Position numbers and translations under genes: made by a program
Assembly: GCA_002069015.1 (NCBI GenBank)
Contig: MWBL01000013.1
Location: 1-39,384 of the forward strand
Direction: 5' to 3'
Source of the DNA: Firmicutes bacterium ADurb.Bin300
Lineage (GTDB): Bacteria; Bacillota; Clostridia; Oscillospirales; Acutalibacteraceae
Length of the DNA: 39,384 nt
Part shown: piece after piece, positions 8,421-16,057 of the stretch
Layout of the letters: the number at the start of each line of letters is the position of its first letter
Numbering within the stretch: position 1 is the first letter of the stretch
The notes under the pieces: generated by a model
Seen by the model: only the letters and a program-made list of their open reading frames with translations
What the model was told of the DNA's origin: nothing
Database searches by the model: none

Positions 8421-8680
8421 TTTTCAAGTCTTTTATTTCGAAAGTAGAGGGAAATGTCGAAAAACACCATAACAAAGTTTATCAAATAAAAAATCAGAAC
8501 GTAATTGATGCTGCCGGAGGCTATCTTAGCCAAAATGCCGCATGTGTAGCCCAAAAGAATGAAAACCAAAAAAATAATGCTTTTCCCTTTTGTTGACCTT
8601 GATTTATAAGATTTTACAATTGAAACAGGCCATGAAATGCCGAAGCAAAGAATCATCGCAACCTCAAAAATGTCTTCCAT
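8414..8680 (-). CDS. SemiSWEET/PQ-loop-like small membrane protein
   Basis: An 88-residue protein with three predicted membrane helices (about residues 5-20, 30-50 and 57-80). Layout and spacing resemble SemiSWEET sugar transporters: first helix, a proline in FGISWPVSI, a basic loop KSYKSRSTKGKS, then two more helices. The canonical PQ pair is WP here, so transport activity is an inference only. The start at 8680 is chosen over an in-frame ATG at 8716 because GGAGG sits just before it on the - strand. The 3' end overlaps the MBL lipoprotein by 7 bp tail to tail. Confidence 0.7.
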   Translation of the reverse strand: MEDIFEVAMILCFGISWPVSIVKSYKSRSTKGKSIIFLVFILLGYTCGILAKIASGSINYVLIFYLINFVMVFFDISLYFRNKRLENQ

Positions 8681-8754
8681 ATTTAACCTCCAAATTAACT
8701 GACGAAAATATAACACAGAAAGCTTTTGCTTTCAATATAATTAGAAGAAAATAC

Positions 8755-8783
8755 TTGACAAAATATACTATATCGGATAGACT
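8755..8783 (+). promoter_or_regulatory. Sigma-A promoter of the T-box operon
   Basis: TTGACA at 8755-8760 and TAGACT at 8778-8783 are 17 bp apart. Transcription would begin near 8790 and run straight into the T-box leader. Confidence 0.8.
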
Positions 8784-8789
8784 TACAAC

Positions 8790-9044
8790 AATAAAATGCG
8801 ATGACGGAACAAAGCAACGGCAGACGTGTTTTCAGAGATTCGGCGGATGGTGGGAGTCGAAAGGCTGCAAGGCAAATCCCTTCTAAGGGAGCAAAGCTCC
8901 AATCGTTTACACAAGCAATGGAGCTACAGCTTAACATATTTAACGGCTAATCGTCTTAAAGCTTACAGCATAGCGGCAATACGGTCGGTACCGCGGTAAT
9001 TATTTATCGTTCCGGAAATTCTTAAGAATTTCCGGGAGTTTTTT
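8790..9044 (+). ncRNA. T-box riboswitch leader
   Basis: The leader has the landmarks of a tRNA-sensing T-box. A GATGACGGAACAAAG start (about 8799-8814) and the stem I elements CAGAGATT and GGATGGTGGGAGTC (about 8833-8859) come first. A T-box antiterminator sequence GGTCGGTACCGCGG at 8983-8996 and a terminator hairpin follow. The specifier triplet is most likely ATC (Ile) at 8876-8878, within CAAATCCC, by comparison with the usual GAA-codon context; this is uncertain. The T-box reads GGTCGG where most have GGGTGG. Uncharged cognate tRNA would stabilise the antiterminator and turn on the LeuA-like operon. Confidence 0.85.
9012..9044 (+). terminator. T-box regulated intrinsic terminator
   Basis: A perfect 10-bp stem CCGGAAATTC / GAATTTCCGG with a TTAA loop is followed by GAGTTTTTT. 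It sits just downstream of the antiterminator sequence and just before the ribosome-binding site, as expected for transcription attenuation. Confidence 0.88.
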
Positions 9045-9050
9045 AAAGGA

Positions 9051-10472
9051 GTGAGCTTTCTGAAAAACCTCAAAATTGTTGACGTAACTCTTCGGGAAAG
9101 TACCGTTAATCCCGAATATTCTCTCAGCTTCAAGGAAAAATTAGAAATAGCTAAGCAGCTTGACAAGCTAAATACGGATGTCATAGAAGTGGGAGAAATA
9201 AAAGACGAAAAGACTGATACACTTTTAATTCATACTATTGCGCGGATTTTGAAGAACAGTGTCCTGTCAGTTGAGTGCGGGCTTACCGAAAAGGAAATTG
9301 GCACTGCCTGGAAGGCGGTTTCGGCATCCAAAAAACCAAGACTGCATTTAAGCGTTCCCGTGTCCTCGGTTAAAATGGAATACTACTGCCACAAAAAACC
9401 CGAGCAGGTTCTAGAAATGATAAGGATTCTTACAGCTCATGCAAGGAGTCTGACTGCCGATGTTGAGTTTACTGCCGACGACGCTACCAGAGCCGACAGA
9501 GGCTTTTTAGCCGAGGTCTTGAATGCCGCTGTTGAAGGCGGCGCACGGATAATTAATTTATCTGATTCGGCGGGTACATGCTTTCCCGAAGAAATGGCCT
9601 GCATTATTGCCGATATGAAAGAGAAGGTTCCCTCACTTTCCGGCGTCCGTCTTTCTGCCGAGTGCAGCAACGAGCTTGGAATGGCGGCGGCAAGTGTGTT
9701 CGCTTGCGTGAGAGAGAGCGTTACTCAAATAAAGACGGCAATAGGTCCTTCTCTTTTGCCGTCAATGGATGTTATATCGGATATTTTAAGAGTCAGAGGC
9801 GATTCCCTCGGCGTTACTTGCAGGCTTAAGACTTATGAGCTTAAAAATACCTTGCAAAAGCTAAATATGATTACGAATACGAAAAGAAGCGCAACGACAG
9901 TATTCGATTACGGGACACAGAAGGTAAACTATGAGAGCACACCTCTTAATGTGTCGGCAGATATAACTCTTGTCGGAAAACATATAAAAAATATGGGATA
10001 TGACCTGTCTAAAAACGATTTGGCAAAGGTTTTTGAATCCTTTTCAAAGAATGCAGAGAAAAAAGAGATAAGTGAAAAGGAACTTGAGGCGATAATAGCC
10101 AGCACAGCACTTCAGGTTCCGCCGACTTATAAGCTGGTAAGCTATGTAATCAACAGCGGAAACATAATAACCCCGACTTCACATGTCGTACTCGACAAAA
10201 AAGGCGAACAGGTACAGGGCTTTTCACTCGGAGACGGTCCGATTGACGCGGCATTTCTCGCCATAGAGCAGATTACGGGTCATCACTTTGAGCTTGACGA
10301 TTTTCAAATTCAATCTGTCACCGAAGGCCGTGAAGCGATGGGCGACGCACTTGTTAAGCTTCGTTCAAGGGGAAGACTCTATTCAGGTAAGGGAACCTCA
10401 ACCGATATTATAGGTGCAAGTATTCACGCTTATATAAGCGCCCTTAACAAGATAGTGTACGAGGAAAAATAG
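9051..10472 (+). CDS. Divergent 2-isopropylmalate/citramalate synthase-family protein
   Basis: A protein of about 470 residues with an HMGL-like TIM barrel (about 1-270), a linker domain, and a C-terminal LeuA dimerisation/allosteric domain (about 355-473; VPPTYKLVSYVI, GDGPIDAAFLA, SGKGTSTDIIGAS). LeuA enzymes condense an acyl-CoA with a 2-oxo acid. The catalytic landmarks are altered: TLRDGxQ is TLRESTVNP, and the metal motif HxHND is ECSNE (from about residue 204). The GxGER loop is also gone. Leucine-type feedback and dimer contacts may remain while the usual metal chemistry is lost. GTG at 9051 is part of the ribosome-binding site AAAGGAGTG, so translation may begin at CTG 9060. It is controlled by the T-box and followed by the TIM-barrel/acyl-CoA synthetase fusion 30-40 bp on. 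Confidence 0.85.
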   Translation: MSFLKNLKIVDVTLRESTVNPEYSLSFKEKLEIAKQLDKLNTDVIEVGEIKDEKTDTLLIHTIARILKNSVLSVECGLTEKEIGTAWKAVSASKKPRLHLSVPVSSVKMEYYCHKKPEQVLEMIRILTAHARSLTADVEFTADDATRADRGFLAEVLNAAVEGGARIINLSDSAGTCFPEEMACIIADMKEKVPSLSGVRLSAECSNELGMAAASVFACVRESVTQIKTAIGPSLLPSMDVISDILRVRGDSLGVTCRLKTYELKNTLQKLNMITNTKRSATTVFDYGTQKVNYESTPLNVSADITLVGKHIKNMGYDLSKNDLAKVFESFSKNAEKKEISEKELEAIIASTALQVPPTYKLVSYVINSGNIITPTSHVVLDKKGEQVQGFSLGDGPIDAAFLAIEQITGHHFELDDFQIQSVTEGREAMGDALVKLRSRGRLYSGKGTSTDIIGASIHAYISALNKIVYEEK

Positions 10473-10511
10473 AACCGAAGGGCAAACTTTTTCGACGAAA
10501 GGATGAGAAAA

Positions 10512-13040
10512 ATGAAGCTTTCTTTTTCTACAAACGGCTGGACGGGATTTTCGTGGAAGGATTACTACACGATGGCAAAGGATCTTGGCTATAAGGGAAT
10601 AGAAATTCATAACATCGACTCTGACGTTTTCTTTGGTAAAAATTCTCCCTTAAGCAAGAGAAATTCTGCTGCGACGAAAAGAGAGCTTGCCAATCTTGAA
10701 CTGCAAATAACATGCCTTGACGCTATGTGTAATATAGGACAAAGAGACAATCTTGAAGATAACTGCAAAACTATTGAACGATATATCGAAACAGCGTACG
10801 CGGTAGGCTGTCCGAGTATACGGCTTTATGCGCTCGACACAAAGGGAGTAAGTGAATTTTGTGATGAAACAGTCGCCGAGGCTCTCTACAATCTGCTTCC
10901 CATTGCACAGCAAAAGGGTATTACTCTGCTTATTGAAACGGCGGGCATATACGCTGATACAAACAGACTGAGCAATTTGCTGAATCTTTTTGCTTCAGAT
11001 TATCTTGGGGCTCTTTGGGATTTGCACCACCCTTACAATCATTTTAAGGAAACTCCCGAACAGACCGTAACTAATTTAGGGGCATATATAAAGCATGTTC
11101 ATATTAAGGACAGCTGCCTTATTAACGGCAAAAGGTCCTATTGCCTTATGGGAGAGGGAGATTTGCCCCTTGAGCAGATGCTTGATGCGCTGCGCTCAAT
11201 TAATTACGACGGATTTATTTCCCTTGAATGGCTTCCCGTATGGCTTCCCGAGTTGTCCGATGCAGGTATCGTATTTCCGCATTTCATAAATTTTATGAGT
11301 CGCTTTGACGACGCCTTAAAAGGTTCGGGGAAGCTTTACAGCAATAGGACCGGAACGGGAAAATTCGTCTGGAAAAAGGACACTCTTATCAGGCGCACCT
11401 TTTCCCAGGTGCTTGAAAGAATGACTGAGGAATTTCCCGACCAGTTAGCCGTCAGGTTTACTACTCTTGATTATACAAGAACTTATTCACAGTTTAGTTA
11501 TGATGTTGAAGAGTTTGCCAAGAGCCTTATAGCCTTAGGCGTAAAGCCCGGAACTCATGTTGCAATATGGGCTACGAATATCCCTCAATGGTTCATTACC
11601 TTTTGGGCGACGACAACAATCGGAGCCGTGCTTGTGACGGTTAATACCGCCTATAAAATCTACGAGGCAGAATATCTTTTAAGACAATCGGATACGCATA
11701 CGCTTGTTATGATTAACGGTTTCAGGGATTCGGATTATGCCTCAATAATCAATGAGATTTGTCCGGAGCTTAAGGGAACACAGGCAGGTCAACCGCTTCA
11801 TAGCAGACGATTGCCGTTTTTGAGAAATGTCATTACTTGCGGCTTTAAGATGGACGGCTGCATCACCTGGGAGGAAGCTTTGGCGGCAGGAGAATGTGTG
11901 CCGACAGAGGAGGTACACAGGCGCGCCGCTGCAGTTGACGCCCACGACGTGTGCAATATGCAGTATACATCGGGGACAACCGGCTTTCCGAAAGGTGTAA
12001 TGCTTACTCACTACAACATAGTCAACAACGGGAAGTGCATTGGGGACAGAATGGACCTGTCAACGGCAGACCGCCTGATGATTCATGTCCCTATGTTCCA
12101 TTGCTTCGGAATGGTGCTGGCGATGACCGCTGCTATGACACACGCAGCTACGATATATCCTTTGCCGTATTTTTCTCCGAAGCCTGCGCTGGCGTGTATA
12201 AATCAAGAGAGGATTACAGCGTTTCACGGAGTTCCGACGATGTTTATAGCTATGCTTTCACATGAGGATTTCCCGAAGACCGATTTTTCTTTTATGCGCA
12301 CCGGTATTATGGCAGGCAGTCCTTGTCCCGTTGCCGTAATGCAAAGCGTTGTTGAAAAGATGAATATGAAGGAAATAACAATTGTATACGGTCAGACAGA
12401 GTCCTCGCCCGGATGCACCATGAGTAAATTCGATGATTCGCTAGAGGTGCGCGTTACAACCGTAGGCTCGCCTCTTCCCGAAATTGAGTGTAGAGTTATT
12501 AACCCCGAAACGGGAGAGGAAGTCCCTGACGGTGTTAACGGTGAATTCGTGGCAAGAGGCTATAATATAATGAGGGGCTATTACAAAATGCCGAAAGCCA
12601 CGCAGGTGGCTATCGACGAAGCCGGCTGGCTTCACACGGGAGACCTTGCCATAAGTACCGAGGACGGCAATTTTAAGATTACGGGAAGACTTAAGGATAT
12701 GATTATTCGCGGAGGCGAAAATATTTATCCCAAAGAGATTGAGGAATTTCTTTATACTCATCCGAAAATCAGCGACGTTCAGGTTATCGGAGTCCCCGAT
12801 ACAAAATACGGGGAGGAAATTATGGCTTGTATAATTCTAAAAGAGAACGAAATTTTGACCGAGGACGAGGTTAAGGAATTTGTCCGCAGTCATATGGCGC
12901 ATCATAAAATCCCCAAATACGTTGATTTTGTTTCGGAATTTTCTACAAATGCAGCAGGAAAAATACTTAAATACAAAATGCGTGAAGCAGCTATTGAAAA
13001 GCTCAAGCTCAGAGATGCCGCAGAAATCGAGACCGCATAA
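10512..13040 (+). CDS. Fusion: xylose-isomerase-like TIM barrel + acyl-CoA synthetase
   Basis: An 842-residue two-part protein. Residues 1-270 are a sugar-phosphate isomerase/epimerase-like (AP_endonuc_2) TIM barrel with the expected metal ligands E142 (LLIETAG), D170 (LWDLHH), H197 (KHVHIKD) and E239 (ISLEW). Residues 295-842 are a complete AMP-forming acyl-CoA synthetase: YTSGTTGFPKG (from about 485), YGQTESSPG, GWLHTGD (from about 704), GRLKDMIIRGGENIYPKEIEE and the C-terminal catalytic lysine in AAGKILKYK. It probably activates a carboxylic acid to its CoA thioester, and the barrel may make or modify that acid, but both substrates are unknown. ATG at 10512 is preferred to 10503 by the spacing of AAAGGA. 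It is in the T-box operon, and its stop overlaps the RluA start. Confidence 0.92.
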   Translation: MKLSFSTNGWTGFSWKDYYTMAKDLGYKGIEIHNIDSDVFFGKNSPLSKRNSAATKRELANLELQITCLDAMCNIGQRDNLEDNCKTIERYIETAYAVGCPSIRLYALDTKGVSEFCDETVAEALYNLLPIAQQKGITLLIETAGIYADTNRLSNLLNLFASDYLGALWDLHHPYNHFKETPEQTVTNLGAYIKHVHIKDSCLINGKRSYCLMGEGDLPLEQMLDALRSINYDGFISLEWLPVWLPELSDAGIVFPHFINFMSRFDDALKGSGKLYSNRTGTGKFVWKKDTLIRRTFSQVLERMTEEFPDQLAVRFTTLDYTRTYSQFSYDVEEFAKSLIALGVKPGTHVAIWATNIPQWFITFWATTTIGAVLVTVNTAYKIYEAEYLLRQSDTHTLVMINGFRDSDYASIINEICPELKGTQAGQPLHSRRLPFLRNVITCGFKMDGCITWEEALAAGECVPTEEVHRRAAAVDAHDVCNMQYTSGTTGFPKGVMLTHYNIVNNGKCIGDRMDLSTADRLMIHVPMFHCFGMVLAMTAAMTHAATIYPLPYFSPKPALACINQERITAFHGVPTMFIAMLSHEDFPKTDFSFMRTGIMAGSPCPVAVMQSVVEKMNMKEITIVYGQTESSPGCTMSKFDDSLEVRVTTVGSPLPEIECRVINPETGEEVPDGVNGEFVARGYNIMRGYYKMPKATQVAIDEAGWLHTGDLAISTEDGNFKITGRLKDMIIRGGENIYPKEIEEFLYTHPKISDVQVIGVPDTKYGEEIMACIILKENEILTEDEVKEFVRSHMAHHKIPKYVDFVSEFSTNAAGKILKYKMREAAIEKLKLRDAAEIETA

Positions 13041-13903
13041 TGAGAGTTTTGAATTTTACCGTACCCTATTATTGTGAGGGAATAAAGGTCTCTATGTTTC
13101 TTCGTGTTAAGGGGGAGTTTTCAGCTTCGATTATTCAAACGCTAAGACATACACAAGGGGGCATACTGAAGAACGGTATGCCCTCAAGAACTATTGATAA
13201 GGTTAAAAAGGGTGATATAATAACGGTTAATCTGCCTGAAAAATCATCTGAGCCGCTTTTGTTTGATTTTCCGCTCGACATTATTTATGAGGATGACGAT
13301 ATTCTTGTGCTCAACAAGCCCGCAGGTATTTCAATGCACCCCACTTACAATCATCCGAACGGAACGCTCGCCAATGCCGCCGCGGCGTATCTTAAAAAAA
13401 GGGGAAAAGGCGAAGCTTGTATCAGAGCTATAGGAAGACTTGACAAGGGTACTTCAGGAGTTGTGGTTTTAGCACTTAACAGCTACGCAGCTTCAAGGTT
13501 AAATAATAATCTGAAAAAGGAATATTTGGCGGTAATAAGGGGCTGCTTATCGGGCTTTGGTGTAATAGATGCCCCAATATTCAGACCCTTTCCGGATAAA
13601 ACAATAAGAGCCGTAGGGCACGGCGATGAGTCCGTCACCCACTGGCAGGCGCAGAAGCAATTCGACTCCTTCACGCTTGTCAGGGTCTTTCCGCAAACGG
13701 GAAGAACACATCAAATAAGAGTCCACTTTGCCCATATAGGAATGCCGCTTATCGGCGATGAAATGTATGGAGGACCACAAAGCGCTTTAATAAAAAGACC
13801 GGCACTTCATTGTGAGAGGGTCTCACTAATCCACAACGTTACAGGGGAAAATATGATTTTTAAGGCGCCCGTTCCCGAGGACTTCAGAAAGCTGCTGAAA
13901 TAA
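13040..13903 (+). CDS. RluA-family pseudouridine synthase
   Basis: A 287-residue enzyme that isomerises uridine to pseudouridine in rRNA or tRNA. Residues 1-70 are an S4-like RNA-binding segment. The catalytic domain starts at about 80 with DILVLNKPAGISMHP and carries the catalytic aspartate D135 in the signature GRLDKGTSG. RTHQIRVHFAHIGMPLIGDEMYGG is matched in full by the motif near residues 220-240. Its start codon shares one base with the previous stop (TAATG), so it is translated with the T-box operon. Which RNA position it modifies cannot be assigned. A strong terminator follows directly. Confidence 0.95.
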   Translation: MRVLNFTVPYYCEGIKVSMFLRVKGEFSASIIQTLRHTQGGILKNGMPSRTIDKVKKGDIITVNLPEKSSEPLLFDFPLDIIYEDDDILVLNKPAGISMHPTYNHPNGTLANAAAAYLKKRGKGEACIRAIGRLDKGTSGVVVLALNSYAASRLNNNLKKEYLAVIRGCLSGFGVIDAPIFRPFPDKTIRAVGHGDESVTHWQAQKQFDSFTLVRVFPQTGRTHQIRVHFAHIGMPLIGDEMYGGPQSALIKRPALHCERVSLIHNVTGENMIFKAPVPEDFRKLLK

Positions 13904-13944
13904 AAAACCTTTTGGATATACATTTGTATATGCAAAAGGTTTTT
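13903..13944. terminator. Strong bidirectional intrinsic terminator
   Basis: A long stem pairs AAAAACCTTTTG with CAAAAGGTTTTT, and the loop region GATATACATTTGTATATG can pair further. Flanking A and T runs allow use in both directions. It ends the T-box operon; the next 235 bp to the PHP gene are AT-rich with nothing I can assign. Confidence 0.9.
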
Positions 13945-14181
13945 ACAGCTATGTCAGGAACTTTGTCAATGTAAAGTTGATTACTTGTCGACTTAATTCT
14001 AAAAAAGAATATTAAATCAGAAATATGGCGAAAAAGCATAAAGTTATGAACATTATAAACACAGTTATGAACAAATGCAAGCAAATCACTTTACACCAAA
14101 AAACTTTTATAAATGTATAAATTTGTAAGTGTTTGCAACGAAAAAAGGTATATACATATTGATAAAAATTAACAATCCCGA

Positions 14182-14997
14182 TTATCCTATGCTGATTTCC
14201 ATCGGAGTTCTGTTTTGAAACATTACTACTGATGAAAAGCCTGCCTCAAGCGCTGTTTCATAAGCCGTGGCAATGCCGTACCCGATTTGTTCGGCATAGT
14301 GAGCGTCCGACCCTACCGAAATATATTTGCCGCCAAGCTGCTTGAATCTTTTTACTACATTTAATTCGGGCGAGGTTTTATTTATTTTTTGACGAAGTCC
14401 ACCCGTATTAATTTCAATCGCCTTGTCCTTTTCCGCCAACAGCTTCAAGAGCTCGTCGGTCTTTGCCTTGTAATTGTTTATATCCTCGTCTATTCCGGCT
14501 ACATTAAAGAAATAGCGAAAAGGATAAGTCATGTGAGCTAAAACGTCAAAATTTCCCCAGTCGGTCATAGCTAACAGCTCATCAAGATATTCATTGAAAA
14601 CGGCGGGTATGTCGTAGCCGTCGAAGCTTTTTATATAATAGAAATCCTTTTCTCCTCTCAAATTGTGAACGGAGCCGATTACAGTATCATACCTTTGTGC
14701 GGAAAGGATTGTATCGGCAAGAGCCGAATTGTAATGAGGCTGGGCTAACTCAATACCTTGTAAAACCAAAAGACTGCCCAAAAATGCGTTTTTTATTTTG
14801 GCGGTTTCAAAATAGCTTTGCCTTATGCGCCTGTCATACCCATCCTCGTAAAAAACGTCAATCTCACAATGATCCGTAAAGGCTATGGCGCGCAAATTTT
14901 TTGATACGGCTGTTTCGCACATAAAGGTCACCGAATGGTGCCCGTCCGGGGAGTTGTCGGAATGAACGTGCGAGTCGATTATACGCTGATAATCCAA
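14182..14997 (-). CDS. hisK: PHP-family histidinol-phosphatase-like phosphoesterase
   Basis: A metal-dependent phosphatase of about 271 residues from the polymerase-and-histidinol-phosphatase superfamily. It probably removes phosphate from L-histidinol phosphate, although some relatives act on other sugar or nucleotide phosphates. Metal-site motifs run in family order: DSHVHSD (near residue 8), FTDHCE, QGIELA, GSVHN, LAHMTYP and GSDAHY near the C-terminus. A GTG at 15006 overlaps the ribosome-binding sequence AAGGAAG, so TTG at 14997 is the likelier start. The gene stands alone, with no other his gene nearby, and is expressed from its own promoter back to back with that of ispE. Confidence 0.88.
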   Translation of the reverse strand: MDYQRIIDSHVHSDNSPDGHHSVTFMCETAVSKNLRAIAFTDHCEIDVFYEDGYDRRIRQSYFETAKIKNAFLGSLLVLQGIELAQPHYNSALADTILSAQRYDTVIGSVHNLRGEKDFYYIKSFDGYDIPAVFNEYLDELLAMTDWGNFDVLAHMTYPFRYFFNVAGIDEDINNYKAKTDELLKLLAEKDKAIEINTGGLRQKINKTSPELNVVKRFKQLGGKYISVGSDAHYAEQIGYGIATAYETALEAGFSSVVMFQNRTPMEISIG

Positions 14998-15027
14998 ATC
15001 ATCCACTTCCTTAAAGAGTCTTTAAAA

Positions 15028-15056
15028 ATAATAGCATAAAAACACTGTATTGTCTA
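15028..15056 (-). promoter_or_regulatory. Sigma-A promoter of the PHP phosphatase gene
   Basis: On the - strand TAGACA (15051-15056) and TATTAT (15028-15033) are 17 bp apart. The -35 box lies only 3 bp from the -35 box of the divergent ispE promoter. Confidence 0.7.
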
Positions 15057-15059
15057 CAC

Positions 15060-15089
15060 TTGACTTACCAGCTCGGGCGGCTGTATAAT
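15060..15089 (+). promoter_or_regulatory. Sigma-A promoter of ispE
   Basis: TTGACT at 15060-15065 and TATAAT at 15084-15089 are 18 bp apart. The ispE start codon is 23 bp downstream, after GGGGCGAG. Confidence 0.8.
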
Positions 15090-15112
15090 GATTTTTGTAA
15101 GGGGCGAGCGTT

Positions 15113-15985
15113 ATGACGGAAAAGAGAACGATAAGGGCAAACGCAAAAATAAATCTGTTTCTCGATATACTCGGACTGCTTGACAACGGCTATCACAGCT
15201 TGTACACTATTATGCAATCCGTGGATTTATGCGATACCGTTACTGTAACGCTCAACAGCTCGGATGAAATCAGACTTTCCTGTGACAGCGAGCTTGTTTT
15301 GTGTGATAATCGAAATACCGCCTATAAAGCGGCAAAGGTTTTCTTTGAAAAGACAGGTATCAAAGGCGGAGCAGACATCCATATTAAAAAACGCATTCCC
15401 ATATCGGCGGGGCTTGCGGGCGGAAGCGCGGACGCGGCAGCTGTTTTGCTTGCTCTTAATGAGCTTATGGGTGTGAACGCCTGCGTTTCACAGCTTTGTG
15501 AGATAGGAATAAATATAGGTGCCGATGTTCCGTTTTGTCTTGTAGGGGGGACTGCACTTTCACAGAATATGGGAGAGGTGCTGTCACGTTTACCTGATTT
15601 GCCGGAATGCGCCATAGTTCTTGCAAAGCCCTCCCGGGGGGTTTCCACGAAGGAGGCTTATGAAGCATACGACTGTGCATGGTGGATTAAGCACCCGAAG
15701 GATACGCTGATGCTCGATGCCGTTTCCCGAAGAGACCTTGACGGAATATCCCGTTATTGTGAAAACGTATTTGAACAGGTAATAGACGTTCCAAAAAGAG
15801 CGGACATAAAATATATCATGCGTGAGGCGGGGGCAATTGCCGCCTGTATGAGCGGTTCGGGGTCTACCGTGTTCGGGCTGTTTGGGGATGAGTCAGATGC
15901 CCGAAAATGCTCCCAGGTTTTAAGAACTGTTGTTCCCGAGGTTTTTGTAACAAAGCCGCATAAATACGGGGTATATTTTGAATAA
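15113..15985 (+). CDS. ispE: 4-diphosphocytidyl-2-C-methyl-D-erythritol kinase
   Basis: A 290-residue GHMP-family kinase that phosphorylates CDP-methylerythritol in the MEP route to isoprenoids. The N-terminal ANAKINLFLDILG carries the catalytic lysine region. The ATP-binding loop is PISAGLAGGSADAAA (about residues 92-106), preceded by the conserved GYHSLYTIMQSV element, and the third motif ACMSGSGSTVFGLF is near residue 245. Length is normal for the family. It has its own promoter and a terminator directly after its stop, so it is probably monocistronic, with some read-through into spoIIR possible. An ispE-spoIIR neighbourhood is plausible in Clostridia, where housekeeping and sporulation genes often lie together. 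Confidence 0.97.
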   Translation: MTEKRTIRANAKINLFLDILGLLDNGYHSLYTIMQSVDLCDTVTVTLNSSDEIRLSCDSELVLCDNRNTAYKAAKVFFEKTGIKGGADIHIKKRIPISAGLAGGSADAAAVLLALNELMGVNACVSQLCEIGINIGADVPFCLVGGTALSQNMGEVLSRLPDLPECAIVLAKPSRGVSTKEAYEAYDCAWWIKHPKDTLMLDAVSRRDLDGISRYCENVFEQVIDVPKRADIKYIMREAGAIAACMSGSGSTVFGLFGDESDARKCSQVLRTVVPEVFVTKPHKYGVYFE

Positions 15986-15996
15986 ACAATAAAAAT

Positions 15997-16036
15997 TAAG
16001 CCCATAATCTGTTATCCGGATTATGGGTTTATTTTT
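15997..16036 (+). terminator. Intrinsic terminator between ispE and spoIIR
   Basis: The inverted repeat AGCCCATAATC / GATTATGGGTT with an 8-9 base loop is followed by TATTTTTATT. It separates ispE from the sporulation gene. Confidence 0.85.
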
Positions 16037-16057
16037 ATTAAAAAAGGAAGGTAAATT

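Noticed and set aside
13884-14084. 66-codon - frame after the RluA gene
   Set aside because: It covers a terminator and AT-rich DNA and has no ribosome-binding site.
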